From: Gillisella vitis
GTDB lineage: Bacteria; Pseudomonadota; Alphaproteobacteria; Rhizobiales; Rhizobiaceae
NCBI RefSeq assembly: GCF_014204625.1
Contig: NZ_JACHLU010000002.1
Coordinates: 336,802-400,801 of the forward strand
Length of the DNA stretch: 64,000 nt
Direction of reading: 5' to 3'
This document shows positions 53,795 through 62,913 of the stretch, in pieces. The notes under the pieces are model-generated. The model did no database searches. It was given only the letters and a program-made list of their open reading frames with translations, and was not told where the DNA came from. Every line of letters starts with the position of its first letter. Positions within the stretch are counted from its first letter, which is position 1. The translations under genes were made by a program, and so were the position numbers.

Positions 53795-53827
53795 AAAGCC
53801 GCCCGGAAATCCTGAGGCGGCTTTTTT
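53795..53827 (+). terminator. trp attenuator terminator
   Basis: AAAGCCGCC / GGCGGCTTT stem (53795-53803, 53816-53824) continuing into TTTTTT, 40 bases after the trpL stop. It is the classical position for an attenuator upstream of trpE(G). Confidence 0.88.
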
Positions 53828-53875
53828 GTGTTCAAGCCCCTCGAGATCGGGTCTTGATTGAGGAGAGACTGCAAG

Positions 53876-56065
53876 ATGGTAAGCATTGTTCGAAACGAAG
53901 ATGGCGAAACCTATCAGACCCGCGGCGGTATCCGGGTCACACGCAAGCGTCGCGCCACGCCTTACGCTGATGCGGTATCAAGCTATGTTGAAAAGCTTGA
54001 TGAGCGCCGTGGGGCGGTGTTTTCCTCAAACTATGAATATCCGGGCCGCTATACCCGCTGGGATACCGCGATTGTCGATCCGCCGCTGGGGGTTTCCTGC
54101 CGGGGCCGTGCAGTCTGGATCGAGGCGTATAATGGTCGTGGCGAGGTGCTGCTGTCGTTTATTGCGAAAAAGCTGGCAACAGTTGGCGATTTGACTTTGG
54201 GTGCACAGACGCAGACGCGGCTGGACCTCACCGTCAATCAGCCGGACCGTCTCTTCACCGAGGAAGAGCGCTCCAAGGCCCCAACGGTGTTTACGGTGCT
54301 GCGGGCGATTACCGATCTGTTTTATGCCTCGGAAGACAGCAGCATTGGTCTGTTTGGTGCCTTTGGCTATGATCTGACCTTCCAGTTTGACTCCATCGAG
54401 ATGAAGCTGGAACGGCCAGATGACCAGCGCGATATGGTGCTGTTTCTGCCCGATGAAATTCTGGTGGTGGATCACTATTCCGCCAAGGCATGGATTGACC
54501 GTTACGACTTTGAAAAGGATGGTCTGACCACAGAAGGCAAGGCGCATGAGATTGCCCCTGAGCCATTTCAGAAAACCGACCGCATTCCGCCGCGCTGCGA
54601 CCATAACCCCGGCGAATACGCCAGGCTGGTTGAAAAGGCCAAGGAAAGCTTCCGCAAGGGCGATCTGTTTGAAGTGGTGCCGGGCCAGAAATTCATGGAG
54701 CGCTGCGACAGCAAGCCTTCGGAAATTTCCAGGCGTCTGAAAGACATTAATCCGTCGCCCTATTCCTTCTTCATCAATCTAGGTCATCAGGAATATCTGG
54801 TGGGCGCGTCGCCGGAAATGTTCGTGCGCGTCAATGGCCGTCGTATCGAGACCTGCCCAATTTCCGGCACGATCAAGCGTGGCGATGACCCGATTGCCGA
54901 TAGCGAACAGATTCTCAAGCTGTTGAATTCCAAGAAAGAAGAATCTGAGCTGACCATGTGCTCGGATGTAGACCGCAATGATAAATCCCGTGTGTGCGAG
55001 CCGGGGTCTGTCAAGGTGATTGGCCGTCGCCAGATCGAGATGTATTCGCGCCTGATCCACACAGTGGACCATATCGAGGGCCGTTTGCGTGATGATATGG
55101 ATGCGTTTGACGGTTTTCTCAGCCATGCATGGGCCGTCACAGTGACGGGTGCGCCAAAACTGTGGGCCATGCGCTTTATTGAGAGCCACGAAAAAAGTTC
55201 GCGTGCATGGTATGGTGGTGCCGTTGGCATGGTTGGCTTCAACGGCGACATGAACACCGGCCTGACCTTGCGCACCGTGCGGATCAAGGATGGCATTGCT
55301 GAAGTGCGCGCAGGCGCGACACTGTTGAATGACAGCAACCCGCAAGAGGAAGAAGCTGAAACCGAATTGAAGGCATCGGCGATGATTTCTGCTATTCTGG
55401 ATGCAAAAACCGGCCATAACGCCAAGGCCAAGCGCGATGTGGCCAGCGTCGGGCAGGGGGTGAATATCCTGCTGATCGACCACGAAGACAGCTTTGTGCA
55501 CACGCTGGCCAATTATTTCCGCCAGACGGGGGCCATGGTCAGTACGGTACGCTCGCCTGTGGCCGATGAGGTGTTTGATCGGATGAACCCGGATCTGGTG
55601 GTGCTCTCACCCGGTCCCGGTTCGCCATCGGATTTCGATTGCAAGGCCACCATCAAAAAAGCGAGGGATCGCAACCTGCCGATCTTCGGCGTCTGCCTTG
55701 GCCTGCAAGCCTTGGCGGAAGCCTATGGCGGCCAATTGCGGCAATTGGCGGTGCCGATGCATGGCAAGCCATCGCGCATTCGCGTGCTGGAACCCGGTGT
55801 GGTGTTTGCTGGCCTGAATAAAGAAGTGACCGTGGGCCGCTACCATTCGATCTTCGCCGATCCATCCACTCTCAACCCTGATTTTATCATCACCGCCGAG
55901 AGCGAGGATGGCACGATCATGGGCATTGAGCACACGAAAGAGCCGGTGGCGGCGGTGCAATTCCACCCGGAATCGATCATGACACTCGGCGGCGACGCCG
56001 GGATGCGGATGATTGAAAACGTGGTGGAAAAGCTGGCGAAGCGGGCAAAGGTGAAAGCGGCGTGA
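53876..56065 (+). CDS. trpE(G): Fused anthranilate synthase TrpE(G)
   Basis: A 729-residue fusion making anthranilate from chorismate and glutamine. The TrpE part (about 1-515) has [64 protein letters not shown] and [20 protein letters not shown]. The glutaminase part (about 520-729) has [45 protein letters not shown] with nucleophile C607, and [13 protein letters not shown] with the His-Glu pair. The fusion and its 729-residue length match S. meliloti TrpE(G). ATG 53876 follows GAGGAG. It is controlled by trpL attenuation. Confidence 0.96.
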   Translation: MVSIVRNEDGETYQTRGGIRVTRKRRATPYADAVSSYVEKLDERRGAVFSSNYEYPGRYTRWDTAIVDPPLGVSCRGRAVWIEAYNGRGEVLLSFIAKKLATVGDLTLGAQTQTRLDLTVNQPDRLFTEEERSKAPTVFTVLRAITDLFYASEDSSIGLFGAFGYDLTFQFDSIEMKLERPDDQRDMVLFLPDEILVVDHYSAKAWIDRYDFEKDGLTTEGKAHEIAPEPFQKTDRIPPRCDHNPGEYARLVEKAKESFRKGDLFEVVPGQKFMERCDSKPSEISRRLKDINPSPYSFFINLGHQEYLVGASPEMFVRVNGRRIETCPISGTIKRGDDPIADSEQILKLLNSKKEESELTMCSDVDRNDKSRVCEPGSVKVIGRRQIEMYSRLIHTVDHIEGRLRDDMDAFDGFLSHAWAVTVTGAPKLWAMRFIESHEKSSRAWYGGAVGMVGFNGDMNTGLTLRTVRIKDGIAEVRAGATLLNDSNPQEEEAETELKASAMISAILDAKTGHNAKAKRDVASVGQGVNILLIDHEDSFVHTLANYFRQTGAMVSTVRSPVADEVFDRMNPDLVVLSPGPGSPSDFDCKATIKKARDRNLPIFGVCLGLQALAEAYGGQLRQLAVPMHGKPSRIRVLEPGVVFAGLNKEVTVGRYHSIFADPSTLNPDFIITAESEDGTIMGIEHTKEPVAAVQFHPESIMTLGGDAGMRMIENVVEKLAKRAKVKAA

Positions 56066-56137
56066 AGCTTTGTTCATTCATCATTTGTTTGTGCGTATGC
56101 ACGATGATAATGATGAAGAGTTGATTATGATTATATA

Positions 56138-56171
56138 GACTCAAGCTCCATGAGGAATTGGAGCTTGAGTC
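56138..56171. promoter_or_regulatory. 12-bp inverted repeat upstream of the PIN gene pair (candidate operator)
   Basis: GACTCAAGCTCC (56138-56149) and GGAGCTTGAGTC (56160-56171), perfect arms with a 10-base loop. A -10-like TATATA overlaps its left edge (56133-56138). The next gene starts at 56195. No T-run follows, so an autoregulatory operator is more likely than a trpE(G) terminator. Confidence 0.55.
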
Positions 56172-56194
56172 GATAACGAGCGGAGGAGGGGCAT

Positions 56195-56917
56195 GTGAGC
56201 GAATTTCTAGAATACTCTTTCCGCATTATTGGGCCTAAACCCGATACGATGCCTATGTCTCGTCTCGCTCTTTATATGGCGGACTTGGCCCGTCTCATGG
56301 GGGCCACGAAAGATGTTCATTTTCAGCGAATTGAAGATAGAAGCGTTTCAATTATTGCGTCGGCACCGCAATCAGAAATACCGATTATATCTCCAAGACT
56401 CCGTGCCGCATCGCGCGGCGGTGCTGCCGCAGATGTAGCCGCACCTTGGCGCAGAATTAATGGCTATCTTGCCGAAGATGGCTGGAATGCCGAGATGAAG
56501 CTTCCTCGCAGTGCTGATGTTATCGTTTTTCCCGGAAAGGTGAAAGCCGCAACAATTCTTCGTTCTATAAGTCAACATACCTCTGTTCAGGGACGATTGG
56601 TTCGTTTGGAAGGAACAGGTGATGTTGTTCGTGTTGGATTGGAACTTGATGGAAACCTAAAGGCAGGAATCTCAATAAGTTCTCACCATGCAAAAGATTT
56701 AGCAGGTTTCTTCCTCAGATACGTACGTCTTTCTGGCGATGGCATTTGGAAACGAGATAGTGACGGAAAATGGTCCCTCGATAAGCTGAATGCTTCAGCA
56801 TTTGAGCTGCTTGATGAAGCTGATCTTAAAAGTGTTCTTGGTCAGATATCTGACTTGATACCTTCTGGCACTGGCAAAGATATTTATGCAGCTGTGGATG
56901 AGCTTAGAAGCGCATGA
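56195..56917 (+). CDS. Unknown 240-residue protein, first gene of a PIN-domain pair
   Basis: GTG start at 56195, five bases after GGAGGAGGGG. I do not recognise the family with certainty. The N-terminal segment (EYSFRIIGPKPDTMPMSRLA, LYMADLARLMGATKDVHFQR) and the central block YLAEDGWNAEMKLP...DVIVFPGK suggest two or three compact domains, ending with helical DEADLKSVLGQISDLIPS. No signal peptide, membrane segment, ribbon-helix-helix or AbrB-like antitoxin domain is evident. Its stop overlaps the PIN gene start (ATGA), which implies tight coupling and suggests it is the cognate partner or antitoxin. Codons are AT-richer than in trpE(G), which hints at horizontal transfer. Confidence 0.6.
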   Translation: MSEFLEYSFRIIGPKPDTMPMSRLALYMADLARLMGATKDVHFQRIEDRSVSIIASAPQSEIPIISPRLRAASRGGAAADVAAPWRRINGYLAEDGWNAEMKLPRSADVIVFPGKVKAATILRSISQHTSVQGRLVRLEGTGDVVRVGLELDGNLKAGISISSHHAKDLAGFFLRYVRLSGDGIWKRDSDGKWSLDKLNASAFELLDEADLKSVLGQISDLIPSGTGKDIYAAVDELRSA

Positions 56918-57411
56918 TTGTTGTTGATACAAATTTTCTAGTACTTCTTTTGGACCCTGACAGCACGCAAAATGAACATAGAGAAGCTGAACGGGTTCGT
57001 TTTTTTATTGATAGGCTCTCATCTTCTAAGGAAGAAGTCATGATTGCTGCGCCGTCATTGGCTGAACTTGTGGCGGGACGGGTTGATAGAGTTGAGGAAA
57101 TTGTCGAAGCGGTGCGGCGTTCTCGCGTGTTGTCCATTCAACCGTTCGACCAGGTTATCGCAATAGAAACGGGTGAGAGAATCGCTCTTGCACGGGCTCG
57201 CGTTTCAGAGCGCGATAAAGTACCTGGCTGGAAAGTTGCTATGAAATACGATGCTATGATTGCGGCAACTGCAATTGTTCGTGGCGCGACAGCAATCTAC
57301 ACTACAGATTATGGTCTCGATAAATATCTTGAAGGTAGCGGTGTTGAAATTTGCTATGTGAAAAATCTTCCACTGCCGCCTGAGGATCCACAGCACACGT
57401 TGGCTCTGTAG
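56914..57411 (+). CDS. PIN domain ribonuclease-like protein (VapC-type toxin candidate)
   Basis: A 165-residue PIN protein with the four conserved acidic residues: D5 in MIVVDTNFLVLLL, E51 in PSLAELVAG, D113 in MKYDAMIAATAIV and D132 in IYTTDYGLDKYL. It is longer than a typical VapC (about 130-140) because of extra residues around the 20-45 loop (TQNEHREAERVRFFIDRLSS) and a proline-rich tail. VapC toxins cut tRNA or rRNA. The four-base overlap with the upstream gene supports a toxin-antitoxin-like module with a non-standard first component. Confidence 0.78.
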   Translation: MIVVDTNFLVLLLDPDSTQNEHREAERVRFFIDRLSSSKEEVMIAAPSLAELVAGRVDRVEEIVEAVRRSRVLSIQPFDQVIAIETGERIALARARVSERDKVPGWKVAMKYDAMIAATAIVRGATAIYTTDYGLDKYLEGSGVEICYVKNLPLPPEDPQHTLAL

Positions 57412-57626
57412 AGAATTGCTGAATGAGGAGGCTGAAGTATATTTTAGCAATATCTACCATTTATTAACAACGCTTTGGATTATGTCTCTCTCAGGTTTGA
57501 CATCTTAGCAATTATCAACGATACCGATGCCATCATAAGCCGTCCGTACCTGTCAGGGTCCGGGCGGTTTTGCCGTCTTAAGGGGTCAATTTCTGCAATT
57601 GGTTCGCAAATGCAAAGAGGTCACGC

Positions 57627-58538
57627 ATGTCTGATAGCAATCTGGTAAAGACCTTGGCCTTCTGGGGTATTCCGCTGGCCATTGGCGTGCTGTGTCTGAA
57701 AATGCTGGCCTGGTGGGTTACAGGATCGGTGGCGCTTTTGTCTGACGGGTTGGAGTCCACCGTCAATGTGGTGGCGGCCTTCATTGCCTATTTCGTGATT
57801 GGCTATGCGCAAAAGCCTGCCGATGATGATCATCCTTATGGCCATCACAAGGCCGAATATATCTCGGCGGTTATTGAAGGCGTGCTGATTGTGGTGGCTG
57901 CCGTGCTGATTATGAAGGAAGCCATTTCCGCATTAGAGTCTCCGGCCATGCTGGATGCGCCAGCCCTCGGCCTTGCTATCAATTTCGCCGCTGGTGCTAT
58001 CAATGCTGTCTGGGCAACCATTTTGATCCGGGTAGGCAAGCGCCATCGTTCGCCAGCATTGACCGCCGATGGTCAGCATATCATGTCGGATGTGGTCACC
58101 TCGGCTGGGGTTCTGTTCGGGCTTGTTCTGGTGGTCATCACCGGTTACGCGATTTTGGACCCGCTGATGGCGATTTTGGTGGCCTGCAATATTATTTATC
58201 AGGGCTTTAAGGTGATCACCCATTCCGTCGATGGACTGATGGATAAAGCCGTAGAACCCGCTGAAGAATCCGCCATTAAGAAGGCGATTGCCGATAACGC
58301 TACCGGATCGCTGGGCGCGCATTATTTGCGCACGCGCCGCGCTGGTGCCGCCACCTTTGTGGGTTTTGATCTGGTGGTTCCGGCCAGAATGTCGGTTGGC
58401 GAGGCTCATGATATTTGCGACCGGCTGGAAGCTGCGATAAAGACAGCGCAGCCCGGCGCGCGGGTGACAATCCACGTGGAGCCGGAAAGCGAACAGGCCC
58501 ATGGTGTGGATGTGAAGGTTGAAGGAGTAAGTGCATGA
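57627..58538 (+). CDS. Cation diffusion facilitator family transporter
   Basis: A 303-residue metal/proton antiporter. It has about six membrane helices, with the metal-site motif [20 protein letters not shown] in helix 2, [19 protein letters not shown] after helix 3, the second site [19 protein letters not shown] in helix 5, and a C-terminal cytoplasmic ferredoxin-like domain ([20 protein letters not shown]). It exports a divalent metal; the DxxxD sites fit Mn/Fe-type as well as Zn-type members and I cannot decide. AGAGG precedes the ATG by six bases. It overlaps queF by four bases. Confidence 0.9.
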   Translation: MSDSNLVKTLAFWGIPLAIGVLCLKMLAWWVTGSVALLSDGLESTVNVVAAFIAYFVIGYAQKPADDDHPYGHHKAEYISAVIEGVLIVVAAVLIMKEAISALESPAMLDAPALGLAINFAAGAINAVWATILIRVGKRHRSPALTADGQHIMSDVVTSAGVLFGLVLVVITGYAILDPLMAILVACNIIYQGFKVITHSVDGLMDKAVEPAEESAIKKAIADNATGSLGAHYLRTRRAGAATFVGFDLVVPARMSVGEAHDICDRLEAAIKTAQPGARVTIHVEPESEQAHGVDVKVEGVSA

Positions 58539-58999
58539 GCAAGACCGATGTTTCCGGCCTGTCGCAATTGGGGCAGCAGGTCGATGCCCCCACCAGCCCC
58601 GAAACGGCTGTGATGGAGCGCGTGCCCAATGGCAATGCCGGAACCGATTATGTGGTGCGCTTTACAGCACCTGAATTTACCTCGCTGTGCCCGATGACAG
58701 GCCAGCCGGATTTCGCTCATATTGTGATTGATTACATTCCCGGCGAGTTTCTGGTGGAGTCGAAATCCCTCAAACTCTTCCTGTTTTCCTTCCGCAATCA
58801 CGGGGCGTTTCACGAAGATTGCTCGGTCTATATCGCCAAGCGTCTGGTGGACCTGCTGGCCCCCAAATGGCTGCGGATTGGGGCTTATTGGTATCCGCGC
58901 GGCGGTATTCCGATTGATGTGTTCTGGCAGACGGGCGAAGCGCCAAAGGGCGTGTGGTTGCCAGATCAGGGCGTGCCGACCTATCGTGGCCGTGGGTAA
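58535..58999 (+). CDS. queF: NADPH-dependent 7-cyano-7-deazaguanine reductase
   Basis: A 154-residue type I QueF reducing preQ0 to preQ1 in queuosine biosynthesis. The catalytic nucleophile C52 is in [20 protein letters not shown]. The QueF motif [20 protein letters not shown] follows, and [17 protein letters not shown] closes the fold. The start overlaps the CDF transporter stop (ATGA). No queCDE genes are in the window. A bidirectional terminator follows. Confidence 0.95.
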   Translation: MSKTDVSGLSQLGQQVDAPTSPETAVMERVPNGNAGTDYVVRFTAPEFTSLCPMTGQPDFAHIVIDYIPGEFLVESKSLKLFLFSFRNHGAFHEDCSVYIAKRLVDLLAPKWLRIGAYWYPRGGIPIDVFWQTGEAPKGVWLPDQGVPTYRGRG

Positions 59000-59006
59000 A
59001 ATGCAA

Positions 59007-59036
59007 AAAAGAGCGCCGGTCAGTCGGCGCTCTTTT
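59007..59036. terminator. Bidirectional terminator between queF and the DUF2076 gene
   Basis: AAAAGAGCGCCG / CGGCGCTCTTTT, a 12-bp stem with a 6-base loop and A/T runs on both sides, between convergent genes. Confidence 0.9.
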
Positions 59037-59054
59037 GTTATAGGGTTTTGTCTG

Positions 59055-59879
59055 TCACGCACTCATGCTGTCATCGCCGCCGAAATCGCCGCTGTCATCA
59101 TAGCTTCCGCCGTCATCATTGTTATCGTCGTAACCCGCCTGCTGAAAGCTGTTGTCATTGCTATCATTGGTGGTGTTGCCAGCATCACTGTTGGCATCTG
59201 TGATGTTATAGGTGTTGTTGTTGATGATGGTTTCTTCGACAGGTGCCGCACCCATTCCCGCACCCATTCCCGCACCCATGCCACCTAAGCCGCCACCAGC
59301 GCCCAGCATGTTGCCAAAGCCGCCGCCATGGGTGGTAAACAGATCGCGCACCGCATCGGCCACCAGCACACCACCGGCAACGCCTGCGGCTGTGGTCAAG
59401 GCACCGCGCAGAAAGCCGCCGCCAGCGGGGGCTGCTGTTGCGGGCTGCGCCCATCCGCCCGATTGCGGCGGCGGGGCATAGCGGCTGTCATCATAACCGC
59501 GGCTTTGTGGCACGCTGCCCCATGGTCCGGCCTGACGGGGTGGCGCTGAAGATGGCGCGGCATTGCCGCCACCAAAAATCGAGCTGATCCCGCCCAGAAA
59601 ACCGCCTTGCGCCGCAGGGGCCTGAGACTGAGGCTGCGAATGGGCAAGCTGGTCTTGCAGATGGGCAATCTGATCTTCCAGATCACGGATTTTGGCGGTG
59701 GCCGCTTCCAGCGCTTTTTCCTGAATAATTACGGCCTGCGCCAGATAATAGGTGGCATAGGGCTGGCTGCGCACTTCGCCCTCAATCAGGCCTTCCACCT
59801 CGCGGTCGCGCGGCGTGGAAGATGCCTGGCGCACACGATCAAACAATTGGGTCAGTAACTGGCGTTCTTCCGGTGACAT
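59055..59879 (-). CDS. DUF2076 family protein
   Basis: A 274-residue protein starting MSPEERQLLTQLFDRVRQAS (ATG 59879). The N-terminal conserved helix pair (about 1-80) includes QPYATYYLAQAVIIQEKALE and a coiled coil (AATAKIRDLEDQIAHLQDQL). A Pro/Gln/Gly-rich middle follows, then a glycine-rich stretch with GGFLRGALTTAAGVAGGVLV, and a C-terminal Asn/Asp/Gly-rich acidic tail containing INNNTYNITDAN. The whole layout is typical of DUF2076 proteins, which are probably periplasmic; their function is unknown. Confidence 0.88.
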   Translation of the reverse strand: MSPEERQLLTQLFDRVRQASSTPRDREVEGLIEGEVRSQPYATYYLAQAVIIQEKALEAATAKIRDLEDQIAHLQDQLAHSQPQSQAPAAQGGFLGGISSIFGGGNAAPSSAPPRQAGPWGSVPQSRGYDDSRYAPPPQSGGWAQPATAAPAGGGFLRGALTTAAGVAGGVLVADAVRDLFTTHGGGFGNMLGAGGGLGGMGAGMGAGMGAAPVEETIINNNTYNITDANSDAGNTTNDSNDNSFQQAGYDDNNDDGGSYDDSGDFGGDDSMSA

Positions 59880-59987
59880 GGGACCATTCTCCAAGGACAA
59901 GTTATAGCCATGATTTAGGAGGTCAATCATGGCGCTTCCAAGCCATTGTGAATTACAAATGTGTAATCTGGTGTGCGGCCCATAAAA

Positions 59988-60012
59988 AACGGCGGGGTTT
60001 CGCCCCGCCGTT
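59988..60012 (-). terminator. Rho-independent terminator after the hupE-like gene
   Basis: AACGGCGGGG / CCCCGCCGTT, a 10-bp stem with a 5-base loop. On the minus strand it is followed by TTTT, and it lies 22 bases after the stop. Confidence 0.9.
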
Positions 60013-60034
60013 GTATTTTGGCTGTTGGCTTTGA

Positions 60035-60607
60035 TCAGCCCAGCATCAGGGCGGCTCCACCAAGGGCCGTGCCAACGCCCAGCAGGCGCGTCACTTTCGG
60101 GCCAAAGCGGCTGAGCACCACACCCACGCCAACGCCAACCGCGTGCAAAAACGCCGTTGCAATCATAAAGCCGATGCCAAATTCCAGCGCGCCCGCACCG
60201 GCAAGCTCGGTGCCATGGGCATAACCATGAAACAGCGCAAACAGCGCCACCACGGCAGACGCGCCAGCGGCAGGCAGGCGCACGGCGGTTGCCACCAACA
60301 GGCCAAGGCCCATGACCGATGCCAGAATGGCCGGCTCAACAAACGGCAGATGAACACCCGCCAGCGCCAGCAAAAAGCCAATCGCCATGGTGCCAACAAA
60401 AGCGGCAGGCACGGCATACAGCGCCTTGCCACCCTGCTGCGAAGCCCACAGACCCACGGCCACCATGGCCATGATATGATCAGGGCCGGTGAGCGGGTGG
60501 GAGATGCCCGCCATAATCGAGCCATGTTCCGCCGGATTAAGATGGGCAAAAGCCGGAGCGGTGGCCGCTGCAAAAATGGCGGCAGTGAATGAAATGCGTT
60601 TCAGCAT
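60035..60607 (-). CDS. HupE/UreJ family protein (putative nickel/cobalt permease)
   Basis: A 190-residue membrane protein with a signal-like N-terminus (MLKRISFTAAIFAAATAPAF), the family motif SHPLTGPDHIMAMVAVGLWA and about six hydrophobic helices, including ALFALFHGYAHGTELAGAG with the second His-rich motif and FLHAVGVGVGVVL. HupE/UreJ proteins accompany hydrogenase or urease operons and import nickel. Neither operon is here, although purine breakdown would produce urea for a nickel urease elsewhere. Two adjacent ATG codons (60607, 60610) are possible starts. Confidence 0.88.
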   Translation of the reverse strand: MLKRISFTAAIFAAATAPAFAHLNPAEHGSIMAGISHPLTGPDHIMAMVAVGLWASQQGGKALYAVPAAFVGTMAIGFLLALAGVHLPFVEPAILASVMGLGLLVATAVRLPAAGASAVVALFALFHGYAHGTELAGAGALEFGIGFMIATAFLHAVGVGVGVVLSRFGPKVTRLLGVGTALGGAALMLG

Positions 60608-60761
60608 CAAAAGTCCCTCAAATTGGTCAACCTGGCGTCCGGGATCAGTTTACGTTAAGGCCTTTTCGTCTGCCCATGGGGAATTTACCGGGGGTCATGG
60701 TTCTTCTTGCTTCCGGCGGGGAAAACCCCACATAAGGAAGAATTGCCGCGCCCGGAGATGG

Positions 60762-62216
60762 ATGATGTTTGCTTTTGATAATTCATACGTTCAATTGCCC
60801 GCCCGTTTTCACGCATCCGTTGTGCCTGCACCGGCAGCGAAGCCAAAGCTGATCCGCTATAATGCGGCGCTGGCCGAGGAACTGGGCATCACGCTGGATG
60901 CCGGTGATGATGATCTTCTGGCGGCGGTTTTCTCTGGCAATCGGCTGCCTGAAGGGGCAAATCCGCTGGCCATGGCCTATGCCGGGCATCAATTTGGCGG
61001 GTTTAATCCGCAATTGGGCGATGGCCGGGCGATTTTGCTGGGCGAAGTGGTCGATCAAAACGGCAAACGGCGTGACATCCAGCTCAAAGGCGCAGGCCCC
61101 ACACCCTTTTCCCGCAATGGCGATGGGCGTGCAGCGCTTGGCCCGGTGATCCGCGAATATATCGTTTCTGAGGCCATGCACGCTCTTGGCATTCCCACCA
61201 CGCGGGCGCTGGCGGCTGTGGCCACGGGGCAGGCGGTGCGGCGCGAAACGCCCCTTCCGGGGGCGGTGTTTACCCGCGTGGCGGCAAGCCATATCCGCGT
61301 CGGCACCTTTCAGTTTTTCGCCGCCCGTGGCGACACAGAAGGCCTGCGGACACTGGCTGATTACGTGATCAACCGCCATTATCCGGAGCTGATCGGCGCT
61401 GAAAATCCCTATCTGGCGCTTTTAAACGCCATTTGCGCACGCCAAGCCGCCCTGATTGCCCGCTGGATGGCGGTGGGCTTTATTCATGGGGTAATGAACA
61501 CCGATAATGTGACGGTCTCGGGCGAAACCATCGATTTCGGCCCTTGTGCCTTTCTGGATGAGTATGATCCGAAAAAGAAATTCTCCTCCATCGACCAGCG
61601 CGGCCGCTACGCCTACGCCAATCAACCCGGTATTGGCCAATGGAACATGGCGCGGCTGGCCGAATGCCTGCTGCCGCTGTTTGAGGGGCCTGAGGAGAGG
61701 GCGGTGGAAGATGCCAACGCCAGCCTGAAGCGCTTTGGCGAGACCTTCCAAAGCGCGTGGCTCAACAATTTCCGCGCCAAATTCGGCATTGTTGGTGAAG
61801 ACGAGGGCGACCTCGCGCTGATCAATGATTTTCTGACACTGATGCACGAATCCGAGGCTGATTTCACCGTGACGTTCCGCACGCTGGGCAAAGTCGCAGG
61901 CGGAGAAAGCCCAACCTCGCTCAACCTTTTACCGGATGAACGCGCCCAATGGCTTCCCCGCTGGCAGGCCCGCCTCGGAACTGGCCGCGAGCCAGCCCAA
62001 ATTGAAGCCGCCATGCAAGCCACCAATCCGTCACTCATCCCCCGCAATCACCGGATTGAAGAGGCGATTTCAGCGGCGATGTATGATGATTATTCGTATT
62101 TTGAGCGGCTGACTGACGCGCTGCAAAGGCCGTTTGATGAGGTGGATGTGAATGCGGATTTGCGTATGCCGCCGACGGTAGAGGAGAGGGTGGCGCGAAC
62201 GTTTTGTGGAACGTGA
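60762..62216 (+). CDS. selO: Protein adenylyltransferase SelO (YdiU)
   Basis: A 484-residue pseudokinase-fold enzyme that transfers AMP to Ser/Thr/Tyr of target proteins. Motifs are AMAYAGHQFGGFNPQLGDGR, IQLKGAGPTPFSRNGDGRAA, REYIVSEAMHALGIPTTRAL, FIHGVMNTDNVTVSGETIDF (catalytic Asn/Asp region) and GPCAFLDEYDPKKKFSSIDQ. The ATG pair at 60762/60765 follows GGAG. A longer upstream frame would overlap the divergent hupE-like gene. It ends FCGT, the usual cysteine-containing C-terminus. Confidence 0.95.
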   Translation: MMFAFDNSYVQLPARFHASVVPAPAAKPKLIRYNAALAEELGITLDAGDDDLLAAVFSGNRLPEGANPLAMAYAGHQFGGFNPQLGDGRAILLGEVVDQNGKRRDIQLKGAGPTPFSRNGDGRAALGPVIREYIVSEAMHALGIPTTRALAAVATGQAVRRETPLPGAVFTRVAASHIRVGTFQFFAARGDTEGLRTLADYVINRHYPELIGAENPYLALLNAICARQAALIARWMAVGFIHGVMNTDNVTVSGETIDFGPCAFLDEYDPKKKFSSIDQRGRYAYANQPGIGQWNMARLAECLLPLFEGPEERAVEDANASLKRFGETFQSAWLNNFRAKFGIVGEDEGDLALINDFLTLMHESEADFTVTFRTLGKVAGGESPTSLNLLPDERAQWLPRWQARLGTGREPAQIEAAMQATNPSLIPRNHRIEEAISAAMYDDYSYFERLTDALQRPFDEVDVNADLRMPPTVEERVARTFCGT

Positions 62217-62322
62217 TGGGTATAGGAAGGTAGCGTACGTTTGGTCTTGGTTTCGAATCGTTAATGGCATATACACCCTCGTCAGAGTATACAAAAACGA
62301 GTGCATGTTTGTGGTGGCTGGC

Positions 62323-62913
62323 ATGTCTAGTGCTGATCGAAAAAAAGCAGAGATAGTGAATGTTAATCCAGACCTAGAGCGGGTTCTGGCATCTGTTTGC
62401 TATGTGATTTTCACGGCCCAACAGAAATCAATAAAACCCACTCAATATGATGTTGTTAAAAGCCTATTTTTGGCGGATAGAGCTCATCTTAACAAATACG
62501 GGCGTCTTGTTTCATCTGACAGATATGTTGCGATGAAACACGGACCAGTTCCGAGCACTGCGTATAATGTTTTAAAAAATGACCGGAATACGCTAAAAAA
62601 ATATGAGCTTGCCAATTTACCTTGGGAGTCGGAGGCGGGAGACGGTGGGAAGTTTTATTACAGCAACGCTGATGTTGGATTTGTTGATGATGTTTTGTCG
62701 CCAAGCGATAAGGTTGCTATAGAAGCGGCCGTATCTACCGTATTGAGTTTGTCGTTTGGTCAGATCCGCCGTTTAACTCACGAAGATCCTGCTTATATTG
62801 ATGCTTGGGAAGATGAGAGTGAGCGGAAGCAATTTCCGATGAGCTTGGGGCTTTTGTTTGAAAACCCGAACTTTGAACGTGCTCGTGAACTCAGTGACTT
62901 GTCGAAGTTCTAA
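62323..62913 (+). CDS. Panacea (SocA-like, DUF4065) domain protein, candidate antitoxin
   Basis: A 196-residue protein with the Panacea/SocA signature YDVVKSLFLADRAHLNKYGR followed by SSDRYVAMKHGPVPSTAYNV. The C-terminal half (SDKVAIEAAVSTVLSLSFGQ, RLTHEDPAYIDAW) is also typical. ATG 62323 (MSSADRKKAEIVN) is chosen; ATG 62305 is possible, while the frame upstream overlaps selO and is unconvincing. SocA is a proteolytic adaptor antitoxin in Caulobacter, and Panacea domains are known as promiscuous antitoxin domains. The next gene starts immediately after its stop (TAAATG). The region is visibly AT-richer than selO. Confidence 0.78.
   Translation: MSSADRKKAEIVNVNPDLERVLASVCYVIFTAQQKSIKPTQYDVVKSLFLADRAHLNKYGRLVSSDRYVAMKHGPVPSTAYNVLKNDRNTLKKYELANLPWESEAGDGGKFYYSNADVGFVDDVLSPSDKVAIEAAVSTVLSLSFGQIRRLTHEDPAYIDAWEDESERKQFPMSLGLLFENPNFERARELSDLSKF

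Noticed and set aside
57412..57626. Possible preQ1 or manganese riboswitch before the CDF-queF operon
   Set aside because: Only a loose CCGTCCG/CGGGCGG hairpin near 57540-57570 is present; neither the preQ1 pseudoknot sequence nor the yybP-ykoY conserved loops could be found.
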